Shown: one piece after another, positions 6,020 through 13,199 of the stretch | How the letters are laid out: every line of letters begins with the position of its first letter | Position numbering within the stretch: position 1 is the first letter of the stretch | Origin: Bacteroidota bacterium | GTDB taxonomy: Bacteria > Bacteroidota > Bacteroidia > Flavobacteriales_D > JABDKJ01 | Length of the DNA stretch: 14,417 nt | Assembly (NCBI GenBank): GCA_027621335.1 | Contig: JAQCAN010000033.1 | Span: 1 to 14,417, forward strand | Direction: 5' to 3' | The notes under the pieces: model-generated | Told to the model about the DNA's origin: nothing | Database searches by the model: none | The model's input: the letters and a program-made list of their open reading frames with translations, nothing else | Made by a program: the position numbers and the translations under genes

Positions 6020-6442
6020 AAAAAGGATAAGCACTATGAGAATTGGGCGATAGATATTACCCAGTTGCACGTCAGTGATTTCAATGAGAATATCTACAAC
6101 TATGAATGCCGATTGGTTCGTCTTGCCGGTGAAATAAAACTATGGTATAAGAGATTAGACAAGTCAGATATCAATAAGTTCTACGGCCACCAACTACTAA
6201 GGTCATCAGGCGCGTCTGCTCTAAATTTCGGAGAAGCTCAAGGCACATTGACTATCAAGGACTTCATATTCAAAATGGGAATTGTTCACAAGGAACTCAG
6301 AGAATGTCGAGTGAATTTGAGGATATTAAATCATGGTGATGAGTCGGATGAAATCAAGATCTTGTTGAATGAGGTCACTGAATTAATGGCCATCAGTGCT
6401 CGAATGATTTTGAATGCGCAAAAAAAACTCGAAACGAAATGA
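6017..6442 (+). CDS. four-helix-bundle protein (23S rRNA intervening-sequence protein family)
   Basis: The 141 residues resemble the four-helix-bundle/S23 family, known from proteins encoded in 23S rRNA intervening sequences and as free-standing genes in Bacteroidota. The most telling stretch is HQLLRSSGASALNFGEAQGT (about residues 58-77), followed by KDFIFKMGIVHKELRECRVNLRIL and a final helix ELMAISARMILNAQKKL. The family is also structurally related to Avd, the accessory protein of diversity-generating retroelements; no reverse transcriptase or variable repeat is in view. The biochemical role is unknown. It has no evident part in phenylacetate breakdown, yet sits between the PaaH and PaaZ genes. 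Sampled 60-base stretches are 35-42% GC against about 55% in a sampled stretch of paaZ, and inverted repeats bracket the gene, so it looks inserted. Confidence 0.85.
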   Translation: MKKDKHYENWAIDITQLHVSDFNENIYNYECRLVRLAGEIKLWYKRLDKSDINKFYGHQLLRSSGASALNFGEAQGTLTIKDFIFKMGIVHKELRECRVNLRILNHGDESDEIKILLNEVTELMAISARMILNAQKKLETK

Positions 6443-6444
6443 GT

Positions 6445-6482
6445 CATTTTGATTTTCATTTCAATTCACATTTTGATTGAAA
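6445..6482. repeat. paired repeats 3' of the four-helix-bundle gene, inverted relative to the 5' pair
   Basis: CATTTTGATT is present at 6445-6454, three bases after the stop codon, and at 6469-6478, just before the paaZ ATG. The outer copy extended to 6482 matches the inverse of 6006-6019 at 13 of 14 bases. The gene is thus framed by two repeats on each side in opposite orientation. Confidence 0.8.
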
Positions 6483-6483
6483 A

Positions 6484-8997
6484 ATGAAACTAGAAAACTA
6501 CGTACAAGGTAGATGGACCCCGGGTGACGGAGAAGGAAGTCCACTCTTCAATGCAGTCAACGGAGACATCGTAGCAACAGCCACTACCAAAGGCCTCGAC
6601 TTTGCTGAGATGCTTGCATATGGACGTGCCACAGGAGGTCCAGCCCTGCGCAAGATGACCTTTTGGGAGCGAGGGAACATGCTCAAGAAGCTCGCCCTAT
6701 ACCTCACGAAACGAAAAGACCAATTCTATCCCATCAGCTATCAGACCGGTGCCACCAAGGTGGACTCTTGGATCGATATCGAAGGGGGATTCGGGAATCT
6801 TTTTGCCAATGCCTCCCTACGAAGGAACTTCCCGAACCAGACCTTCCATGTGGACGGTGACCCCATCGACCTCTCACGCGGTGGGGCCTTCATGGGACAT
6901 CATATCATGGTGCCTAAAGAAGGTGTGGCCATCCATATCAATGCCTACAACTTCCCGGTCTGGGGCATGTTGGAGAAATGTGCGGTGAACTGGATGGCGG
7001 GTGTGCCCGCTGTGGTCAAGCCCGCTACCGCTACAAGCTATTTGACAGAGGCGGTCGTTCGTGAGATCATTGCCAGCAAGATCCTACCTGAAGGCGCTCT
7101 TCAGCTCATCTGCGGATCAGCAAGAGGTATTCTCGATTCGGTAGAATCTCAGGATGTCGTGACCTTCACTGGTTCAGCGACCACTGGGAAAATGCTCAAA
7201 TCCAATCCTCGCTTGATTGAAGAGTCTGTGCCCTTCAATATGGAGGCTGATTCCCTCAATTGCACCGTTCTAGGAGAAGATGCGGTTCCGGGTACTCCTG
7301 AATTTGACCTCTTCATCAAGGAGGTCCGTAAAGAAATGACCGTCAAATGCGGTCAGAAGTGCACCGCTATCCGAAGGATCTTCGTTCCCGAGAATTTAGT
7401 GGAAGATGTCCAGATCGCCCTTGGAAAGGCCCTAGGTCAAGTCACCATAGGAGACCCTATGAACGATAAGGTCCGCATGGGAGCTCTGGCCAGCAAGGAT
7501 CAAGTGACTGAGGTGCGTGAGCGAGTGGCTCAGATAACTGCTACAGGCGAGATCATCTTTGGAGACCCACAGAAAGTGGACCTGATAGGGGCTGATTCGG
7601 AAAAAGGCGCCTTCCTTTCTCCTATCCTCATGCTCGAAAAGCATCCACACAAGAACACCTTGGTGCATGAAGTGGAAGCCTTCGGCCCTGTCAGCACCTT
7701 GATGCCTTACACGGATATTCATGATGCGGTGGATCTGGCCAAGATGGGCAAGGGCTCACTGGTCTGTTCCATCACCACGGCTGACGATCGGATCGCCCGT
7801 GAATTCACGATCAATGCCGCTAGCCTCCATGGGCGCATCCTCATCTTGAATCGAGACAGTGCAGTGCAGAGCACGGGACACGGCTCTCCCTTACCCAGCC
7901 TCACCCATGGCGGTCCCGGACGTGCAGGAGGTGGAGAGGAAATGGGGGGTATGCGAGGTGTCATGCACTACATGCAACGTTGCGCCATCCAAGGTTCACC
8001 GACCACCTTGACCGAAATCACCGGGGTCTACCAGGCCAGGGCGAAGTACAAAGAAGCCGAGAACCATCCCTTCACCTATCATTTCGAGGACATCCAGCCT
8101 GGTATGAGCATACAGACTCACAGACGCACCGTGACCGACACGGATATCATCAATTTTGCAAACCTCACCTGGGACCATTTCTATGCCCATACGGACATCA
8201 CCAGCTTGGATGGCAGCATCTTTGAGAAACGCACCGCTCATGGATATTTCATACTCGCTGCAGCAGCGGGGCTCTTCGTTTATCCGAACAAAGGACCTGT
8301 AGCAGCGAACTATGGACTAGAGGATTGTCGATTCACACGCCCGATCTACCACAACGACACGGTCTATGTTCGCCTGACCTGTAAGGAGAAACGCGAACGC
8401 GATGCGAAAGGAAGAGAACATCCTTCTGGGATAGTCAAGTGGTTTGTTGAGGTCTTCGATACTGAAGATGAATTGGTTGCCATTGCCACCATTTTGACCA
8501 TGGTACAGAAGAAAAGTCCATTCATGGAGTTGACCAAGGAGAACGTCTATGCAGGGCTCTCCAAACTCTCAGAGAACACAAAGCCAAAGTGGGGTCTACT
8601 TACACCGCAAGCTCTGGTCGAGCATCTGGAGGATGCCTATGACTATGCCATGGGCGATGAGGACAGGAAAATCATCACTCCTGAGAAGTATCTTGAAGCT
8701 TACACGGAATCTGTCTATAACCACAAGCCATTTCCTGAGGGAACGGTGGCGCCTTATGGCAAATGGGATGGAACGCTGCGTTATCCAGATTTGGAGTCCG
8801 CAAAAAAGGTCTTATTGGCCAAGCATGACGCCTATGTGTCCTTTCTGAAAGAGCATCCTGACTATTCTTCCATCCACAGCGTATTTGGACGTTTGAACCG
8901 CTACGAATGGGACTTGGTAGCGAGGAAGCATTACACACATCACTTCACGCAGTTTGGACTCCTACCGGAGATTCAAGATTCCAAATTCAATATTTGA
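6484..8997 (+). CDS. paaZ: bifunctional PaaZ: oxepin-CoA hydrolase / 3-oxo-5,6-dehydrosuberyl-CoA semialdehyde dehydrogenase, with extra C-terminal DinB-like domain
   Basis: PaaZ opens the oxepin-CoA ring with its hydratase domain and oxidises the reactive semialdehyde with its aldehyde dehydrogenase domain. The dehydrogenase part spans about residues 1-520, with Glu254 (in NMEADS) and nucleophile Cys293 (in GQKCTAIRR); their 39-residue spacing equals that in E. coli PaaZ. The MaoC hydratase part covers about 535-677, with Asp564 and His569 in TWDHFYAH. E. coli PaaZ ends there at 681 residues; this protein continues to 837. The extra 160 residues include a LTPQALVEHL helix (His714) and HYTHHFTQFG (His816, His820), a pattern like the metal-binding histidines of DinB/DUF1569 proteins. 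The last nine codons come from the intergenic heptad repeat. The ATG at 6484 gives the standard N-terminus. Confidence 0.93.
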   Translation: MKLENYVQGRWTPGDGEGSPLFNAVNGDIVATATTKGLDFAEMLAYGRATGGPALRKMTFWERGNMLKKLALYLTKRKDQFYPISYQTGATKVDSWIDIEGGFGNLFANASLRRNFPNQTFHVDGDPIDLSRGGAFMGHHIMVPKEGVAIHINAYNFPVWGMLEKCAVNWMAGVPAVVKPATATSYLTEAVVREIIASKILPEGALQLICGSARGILDSVESQDVVTFTGSATTGKMLKSNPRLIEESVPFNMEADSLNCTVLGEDAVPGTPEFDLFIKEVRKEMTVKCGQKCTAIRRIFVPENLVEDVQIALGKALGQVTIGDPMNDKVRMGALASKDQVTEVRERVAQITATGEIIFGDPQKVDLIGADSEKGAFLSPILMLEKHPHKNTLVHEVEAFGPVSTLMPYTDIHDAVDLAKMGKGSLVCSITTADDRIAREFTINAASLHGRILILNRDSAVQSTGHGSPLPSLTHGGPGRAGGGEEMGGMRGVMHYMQRCAIQGSPTTLTEITGVYQARAKYKEAENHPFTYHFEDIQPGMSIQTHRRTVTDTDIINFANLTWDHFYAHTDITSLDGSIFEKRTAHGYFILAAAAGLFVYPNKGPVAANYGLEDCRFTRPIYHNDTVYVRLTCKEKRERDAKGREHPSGIVKWFVEVFDTEDELVAIATILTMVQKKSPFMELTKENVYAGLSKLSENTKPKWGLLTPQALVEHLEDAYDYAMGDEDRKIITPEKYLEAYTESVYNHKPFPEGTVAPYGKWDGTLRYPDLESAKKVLLAKHDAYVSFLKEHPDYSSIHSVFGRLNRYEWDLVARKHYTHHFTQFGLLPEIQDSKFNI
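8971..8991. repeat. three ATTCAAN-type heptads forming the last codons of paaZ
   Basis: ATTCAAG, ATTCCAA and ATTCAAT follow one another and encode most of the final residues IQDSKFNI of PaaZ, ending four bases before the stop. ATTCAAGAT at 8971-8979 is the exact inverse of ATCTTGAAT at 9036-9044, just before the next gene, as in the other repeat-bearing gaps. Confidence 0.7.
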
Positions 8998-9035
8998 GAT
9001 TGCTTAATATGAAACCCTTGAACTTTGACTTACAC

Positions 9036-9054
9036 ATCTTGAATTGAGCGAAGC
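9036..9054. repeat. inverted partial copy of the intergenic repeat abutting the next start codon
   Basis: ATCTTGAAT (9036-9044) and AGCGAAGC (9047-9054) match parts of the reverse complement of the 31-base element, with a two-base insertion between them. The AGCGAAGC ends directly at the ATG of the hydratase gene, so the start region is again repeat-derived. Confidence 0.6.
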
Positions 9055-9813
9055 ATGAGTGAATTGCCATACGTAAAATCGAACGACCTCCCCTCAGGAA
9101 TAAGAGAAATCGAATTCTTCCACCCTTCGCATAACTCCCTTCCGAGCGACCTTCTCGCCCAGCTGGCTCTTACCATCACCGAAGCAGGGAAAGACGGGAG
9201 CGTCAAGGTCATCATCCTTCGAAGTGGTGGCGAGCGCACTTTCTGTGCAGGCGCCAGTTTCAATGAGCTCATCTCCATCAATGATTTCGAGACGGGAAAG
9301 AACTTCTTTCTTGGCTTTGCCAACGTCATCAACGCCTGCCGCAAATGCCCCAAGCCCATCATTGGGAGGGTGCAAGGGAAGGCTGTTGGCGGTGGTGTAG
9401 GTCTCGCTTCTGCTGTCGACTACTGTTTCGCAACGACATTCGCCTCAGCTAAATTGAGTGAATTGGCCGTAGGAATCGGTCCCTTTGTGGTCGGTCCTGC
9501 TGTTGAGAGGAAAGTAGGTTTGAGTGCCTACAGTGAGATGACCTTGAATGCCACTGAATTCTATTCCGCGGCTTGGGCCAGGGAAAAAGGCCTCTATGCA
9601 GAGATCTTCGACTCAGCAGAGAAGATGGATGAGGCCATCATGACAGTGGCCGAGAAACTGGCCGCCTCCAATCCAGAAGCGCTGCGCTTGTTGAAAGAAG
9701 TGTTCTGGTCGGGCTGCGAGAACTGGGATGAGCTTTTGGATGAACGCGCTGCCATGAGTGGAAAGTTGGTCCTCAGTGAGTTCACCAAGGAGGCTTTGAA
9801 GCGATTTGCCTGA
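9055..9813 (+). CDS. enoyl-CoA hydratase/isomerase family protein of the paa cluster (PaaF/PaaG-like)
   Basis: This is a crotonase-fold enzyme of 252 residues. The CoA and oxyanion-hole segments are clear: FCAGASFNEL (63-72) and GKAVGGGVGLASAVDY (108-123). Of the two glutamates used by classical hydratases, the first (crotonase Glu144) is Gly116 here, while the second (Glu164) is kept as Glu136 in KLSELAVGIGPF. A standard PaaF 2,3-dehydroadipyl-CoA hydratase would have both. The GGGVGL core and the pattern after Glu136 recall methylglutaconyl-CoA hydratase-like or isomerase-type members. In this cluster it could be the epoxide isomerase step (PaaG) or a hydratase step; sequence alone does not decide, so no symbol is given. 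It follows paaZ by 57 bases and would be the last recognisable paa gene. Confidence 0.85.
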   Translation: MSELPYVKSNDLPSGIREIEFFHPSHNSLPSDLLAQLALTITEAGKDGSVKVIILRSGGERTFCAGASFNELISINDFETGKNFFLGFANVINACRKCPKPIIGRVQGKAVGGGVGLASAVDYCFATTFASAKLSELAVGIGPFVVGPAVERKVGLSAYSEMTLNATEFYSAAWAREKGLYAEIFDSAEKMDEAIMTVAEKLAASNPEALRLLKEVFWSGCENWDELLDERAAMSGKLVLSEFTKEALKRFA

Positions 9814-9837
9814 CTTGCTCTCCGCCATTCTTTGACA

Positions 9838-9877
9838 TTGAGACTCATTGATTAAGATCTACCTTGAGCCTCATTGA
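9838..9877 (+). repeat. 14-base imperfect direct repeat before the lipoprotein gene
   Basis: TTGAGACTCATTGA (9838-9851) and TTGAGCCTCATTGA (9864-9877) differ at one base and lie 26 bases apart. The second copy supplies the TTG start codon of the lipoprotein gene at 9874. They share the TTGA character of the other gap repeats but are not the same element. Confidence 0.7.
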
Positions 9878-10632
9878 AGGTACTCTTGAGATTCTACTGC
9901 TCCATACTATTTGTTTCGGCATTCCTCATAGGATGCCACAGCCCTAAATCCTATATCCAAAGCCTTCCATATGTTGCTGATGTACAAGGGAAGGGCGATT
10001 TTGAGGCTACAGCAATATTAGGTGGAGATCATGTGGAGGTAATCACCTACTATTCTCCGGTGGAACACATCTATGTCCAGGGGCAAGTGCACGCTGGCAA
10101 CTTGGGTGTCAAAACAGACCTCGCTATTGGAGGTTATTATGCTCTACAAGATTTACATATTGAATATTTGGTCGGCTTTGGAAATGCTCTCATCGATAGT
10201 AAGAAAAAAAGGCGTGAGAATTCGTTTCCTTTATGGTGGAATGACGCAGAATTCGAAAGGGTCACTGCACGGTTCTCAACCTTTTTCTTCCAGCAGAGTT
10301 TTGGTATAGATTTGGATCCCAACTGGACACTGGGCTTTGTAGGACGCTTGAATAGCGTGAGATACCACCGATACAGCTATTCCAAGCTGATCTCTGGTCA
10401 AGGAAGTCAAGATGATTACTTGATTGAAGTTGGAAATTGGGATCCTGACGGATGGGTATTTGACACAGGTCTGTTTGTCAAGTTCAATACCAACCGGTTT
10501 GTCGGATCATTCCATGTAGGTTGGTCCTTCGATGATTTTCACGGTGGGCAATACGACCGATCAAAATGGGAACTTCCCTACTATTCACCCTTGATTCTCA
10601 ACGCTGGGGTTGGCTATTGGATAGGTAAGTAA
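9874..10632 (+). CDS. putative lipoprotein of unknown function, possibly outer-membrane beta-rich
   Basis: I do not recognise this 252-residue protein. It starts with a short hydrophobic signal ending in the lipobox LIGC, with Cys21 as the likely lipidated residue, so it should be exported and anchored in a membrane. The rest alternates polar and aromatic residues in short strands (for example HIYVQGQVHAGNLGVKTDLA, ATARFSTFFF-like and LNAGVGYWIGK at the end), in keeping with a beta-sheet or small barrel fold. The start must be TTG at 9874 or a later TTG, because an in-frame TGA lies at 9865-9867 and a complete signal peptide follows. Sampled stretches are 37-45% GC, lower than the paa genes. 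It is 60 bases after the hydratase and 147 before etfB; no functional link to either is evident. Confidence 0.65.
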   Translation: MKVLLRFYCSILFVSAFLIGCHSPKSYIQSLPYVADVQGKGDFEATAILGGDHVEVITYYSPVEHIYVQGQVHAGNLGVKTDLAIGGYYALQDLHIEYLVGFGNALIDSKKKRRENSFPLWWNDAEFERVTARFSTFFFQQSFGIDLDPNWTLGFVGRLNSVRYHRYSYSKLISGQGSQDDYLIEVGNWDPDGWVFDTGLFVKFNTNRFVGSFHVGWSFDDFHGGQYDRSKWELPYYSPLILNAGVGYWIGK

Positions 10633-10750
10633 CATGACAGTAGACCGTCTGAGCGGACGACTTGAGATAAAGAACAATGTAGATTATTCCTCAGATATAC
10701 CGAACCTTGGATTTCCTTGGCGAAGCAGCCAATTAACCTGCTAAGAATCT

Positions 10751-10758
10751 TAATTTTG
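10751..10758 (+). promoter_or_regulatory. candidate Bacteroidota -7 promoter box for etfBA
   Basis: TAATTTTG fits TAnnTTTG exactly and ends 21 bases before the etfB ATG, within the 147-base gap after the lipoprotein gene, the longest gap between co-directional genes in the window. The -33 element is not clear. It supports etfBA forming its own transcription unit. Confidence 0.45.
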
Positions 10759-10779
10759 TGACCCGAAAAACATGTCCCT

Positions 10780-11520
10780 ATGAAACTATTGGTCTGTATC
10801 AGTAAAGTGCCCGACACCACCACCAAAATCGCCTTCACCGATGGTGATACGAAGCTGGATGAGAAAGACGTTCAGTTCATCGTGAATCCCTATGATGAGT
10901 GGTATGCTCTGGTGAGAGCCCTGGAGCTCAAGGAGGCCCAAGGTGGTAGCGTGACCACCATCACAGTAGGCGGCCCTGACCATGACCCCATCATAAGAAA
11001 GGCGCTCGCTATCGGAGCTGATGATGCGGTAAGAGTGGATGCCAAAGCTCAAGATGCCTACTACACGGCTTTCCAGATCGCTGATTACGCCAAGGACAAA
11101 AGCTTCGATCTCATCCTTCTTGGTAAGGAGACCATCGATTACAATGGCTCACAAGTCGGAGGAATGCTCGCTGAAATGCTGGACCTTCCTTTCGTTTCTT
11201 TAGGTTCCAAGCTTGACATAGCTGATGGTAAAGCCACAGTGGAAACTGATATCTCTGGAGGCTCAGAAGTACTGGAGGTCCAATTGCCTTGCGTCATCAG
11301 TGCCGCCAAGGGAATGGCCGAACAACGAATCCCCAACATGAGGGGCATCATGGCTGCAAGGACCAAGCCTTTGAACGTTCAAGCCCCAGCAGATGTCACT
11401 CCGTTGACCACCATCACGAAGTACACACTTCCGCCATCCAAGGCCGGTGTGAAACTGGTGGACCCAGAACACATGGAAGAGCTTGTGAGATTGCTTCATG
11501 AAGAAGCCAAGGCCATTTAA
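10780..11520 (+). CDS. etfB: electron transfer flavoprotein subunit beta
   Basis: EtfB forms a heterodimer with EtfA that collects electrons from acyl-CoA dehydrogenases and hands them to ETF-quinone oxidoreductase. The N-terminus KLLVCISKVPDTTTKIAF, the NPYDEWYALVRALELKE segment (residues 36-52), the AMP-site region GKETIDYNGSQVGGMLAE (115-132) and the family signature region ending EQRIPNMRGIMAARTKPL (181-198) are all in place. At 246 residues it is of normal length for the non-bifurcating type. It precedes etfA by 24 bases. Its place after the paa genes fits a role in beta-oxidation of the pathway products, but etfBA also serves general fatty acid and amino acid catabolism. Confidence 0.95.
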   Translation: MKLLVCISKVPDTTTKIAFTDGDTKLDEKDVQFIVNPYDEWYALVRALELKEAQGGSVTTITVGGPDHDPIIRKALAIGADDAVRVDAKAQDAYYTAFQIADYAKDKSFDLILLGKETIDYNGSQVGGMLAEMLDLPFVSLGSKLDIADGKATVETDISGGSEVLEVQLPCVISAAKGMAEQRIPNMRGIMAARTKPLNVQAPADVTPLTTITKYTLPPSKAGVKLVDPEHMEELVRLLHEEAKAI

Positions 11521-11544
11521 GAACCTAAGAAATCCAGAGAATAG

Positions 11545-12501
11545 ATGTCAGTTTTAGTTTTTGTCAATCCTAACGAAGGAATCTTTCCGAAATCAGCCTT
11601 GGAGGTAAGCACCTATGGCGCCAAAGTGGCCAAGATGCTCGGAGTGGATTGCCACGCAGTAACCTATGGAAATGTCAGCGATGCTGAATTGGCCCGAATA
11701 GGAAACCATGGTGTCAAAGCCATTCATAGAGCGAGCGGCCTGGATCAGCCTGATAACGGTCAACTCAGCAAAGTCATCTCCACCGCAGCAGACGCCTGTG
11801 GTGCCTCGGTGATCGTATGCAGCCACGACTTGGTCGGAAAGGCAGTCGCTCCGCGCTTGAGCGTCCGGTTGAAAGCTGGATTGGTCACCGGGGTCAACGC
11901 CCTTCCGAATACGGATGGTGGCTTCAGTGTGACCAAGCCTGTGTTCTCAGGTAAGGCCTTTGCCACTGAGCGTATCCTGACCGAAACGAAAGTCCTCTCT
12001 TTGATGGCGAATAGCATTCCGCCAGAGGAAATAGGAGGAACGGCTGCGGTGCAGGAGTTGAGTGGCGAATTCGGCACTAAGAAGGTCACCGTGAAAGAGA
12101 TCAAGAAATATTCAGGCTCCATCGCCCTTCCCGATGCAGAGCGGGTGGTCTCTGCAGGACGAGGGTTGAAAGGTCCTGAGAACTGGGGGATGATCGAGGA
12201 CTTGGCAAACGAATTAGGGGCAGCTACCGCCTGTTCCCGTCCTGTAGCTGATATTGGCTGGCGGCCTCACCATGAACACGTGGGTCAGACCGGAGTGGCC
12301 ATAAGACCCAACCTTTACTTCGCTATCGGGATTTCGGGAGCCATCCAGCACCTCGCTGGAGTGAACGGTTCCAAGGTTATCGTGGTCATCAATAATGACC
12401 CTGATGCTCCGTTCTTCAAAGCTGCCGATTACGGGGTGGTGGGAGACGCTTTCGTGGTGGTCCCCAAGCTCATTGAAGCTTTGAAATCGTTCAAAGGTTG
12501 A
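11545..12501 (+). CDS. etfA: electron transfer flavoprotein subunit alpha
   Basis: EtfA carries the redox-active FAD of the ETF heterodimer. The C-terminal FAD domain is complete: SAGRGLKGPENW from residue 203, the arginine in ACSRPVADIGW (Arg232), HVGQTG (245-250), GISGAIQHLAGV (262-273) and INNDPDAPFF (282-291). The N-terminal half has the expected domain-I fold (SVLVFVNPNEGIFPKSALEV and onwards). The 318 residues match the usual length. It follows etfB by 24 bases and should be co-transcribed with it. No truncation or missing FAD residue is seen. Confidence 0.96.
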   Translation: MSVLVFVNPNEGIFPKSALEVSTYGAKVAKMLGVDCHAVTYGNVSDAELARIGNHGVKAIHRASGLDQPDNGQLSKVISTAADACGASVIVCSHDLVGKAVAPRLSVRLKAGLVTGVNALPNTDGGFSVTKPVFSGKAFATERILTETKVLSLMANSIPPEEIGGTAAVQELSGEFGTKKVTVKEIKKYSGSIALPDAERVVSAGRGLKGPENWGMIEDLANELGAATACSRPVADIGWRPHHEHVGQTGVAIRPNLYFAIGISGAIQHLAGVNGSKVIVVINNDPDAPFFKAADYGVVGDAFVVVPKLIEALKSFKG

Positions 12502-12557
12502 ATTTAGTACCTTAGCAAAACGGAGAGGTCGGAAGCCTATCCTACCTCGATTCGCGC

Positions 12558-13160
12558 ATGGAAAAAAAAGGATTGGAGATCATCGGGCTTTCCTATAGCC
12601 AGACACAAACTGGTGCTTATGCATTGATTCTCAAAGAGATAAGTGGAAAGCGTAGATTACCCATCATCATCGGTGGTTTTGAAGCGCAGGCCATCGCCAT
12701 AGAGATGGAGAAGATGACGCCCAGCCGTCCATTGACGCATGACCTCTTTAAGAGCCTGACGGAAGCCTATGACATCCTCATCAAAGAGATCATCATCTAT
12801 AACCTTATGGAGGGGGTCTTCTTCGCACAACTCATCTGTGAGGATAAGAATGGGGTCGAACGTGAGATAGATGCCCGGACTTCAGATGCAGTGGCCTTGG
12901 CGGTTCGCTACAACTGTCCCATATACACTTACGAATTCATCCTCAGCTCAGCTGGTATCATCTTGGATGATGACTTGGCCATCGATAGCCCGCAGGATTC
13001 CGCAGCAGAGCTGGATCATCTACAGGAGTCCTCCGTCAAGGATACCCACAAGAGTATGGACGATTTGAATTCAGAACTCCAGGATGCCCTCGATAATGAG
13101 GACTATGAGCGGGCCTCTCGCCTCAGGGATGAGATAAACAGCCGCTCCAAGAACAACTAG
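12558..13160 (+). CDS. DUF151 bifunctional nuclease family protein with C-terminal UVR motif
   Basis: The first 135 residues are a DUF151/bifunctional nuclease domain, with LPIIIGGFEAQAIAIEMEK (34-52), PSRPLTHDLF (55-64) and the signature DARTSDAVALAVR (105-117). A linker rich in acidic residues is followed by a UVR (UvrB/UvrC-type) helical hairpin at about 166-196, with LNSELQDALDNEDYERASRL. The domain is named for a plant protein reported to act on both RNA and DNA; the bacterial role is not settled. The UVR motif usually mediates protein contacts. It lies 56 bases after etfA and 39 before the nucleoside transporter, an arrangement I recall from other Bacteroidota but cannot check here. The ATG at 12558 gives a full-length domain. 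Confidence 0.9.
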   Translation: MEKKGLEIIGLSYSQTQTGAYALILKEISGKRRLPIIIGGFEAQAIAIEMEKMTPSRPLTHDLFKSLTEAYDILIKEIIIYNLMEGVFFAQLICEDKNGVEREIDARTSDAVALAVRYNCPIYTYEFILSSAGIILDDDLAIDSPQDSAAELDHLQESSVKDTHKSMDDLNSELQDALDNEDYERASRLRDEINSRSKNN

Positions 13161-13175
13161 GGCGTTTCCTTTTCT

Positions 13176-13183
13176 TATACTTG
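13176..13183 (+). promoter_or_regulatory. weak candidate -7 box before the nucleoside transporter gene
   Basis: TATACTTG matches TAnnTTTG at five of its six fixed positions and ends 16 bases before the ATG at 13200. It may simply be chance, and the transporter could equally be read through from the nuclease gene 39 bases upstream. Confidence 0.25.
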
Positions 13184-13199
13184 ACGCTCAATTCCGTCC

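Noticed and set aside
6017..6442. diversity-generating retroelement centred on the Avd-like four-helix-bundle protein
   Set aside because: No reverse transcriptase, template repeat or variable repeat is present in the window; family resemblance alone does not support it.
10633..10779. intrinsic terminator or small RNA in the gap before etfB
   Set aside because: The best stem (CGTC/GACG near 10650) is four base pairs with no U-run after it; only a -7 promoter box is supportable.
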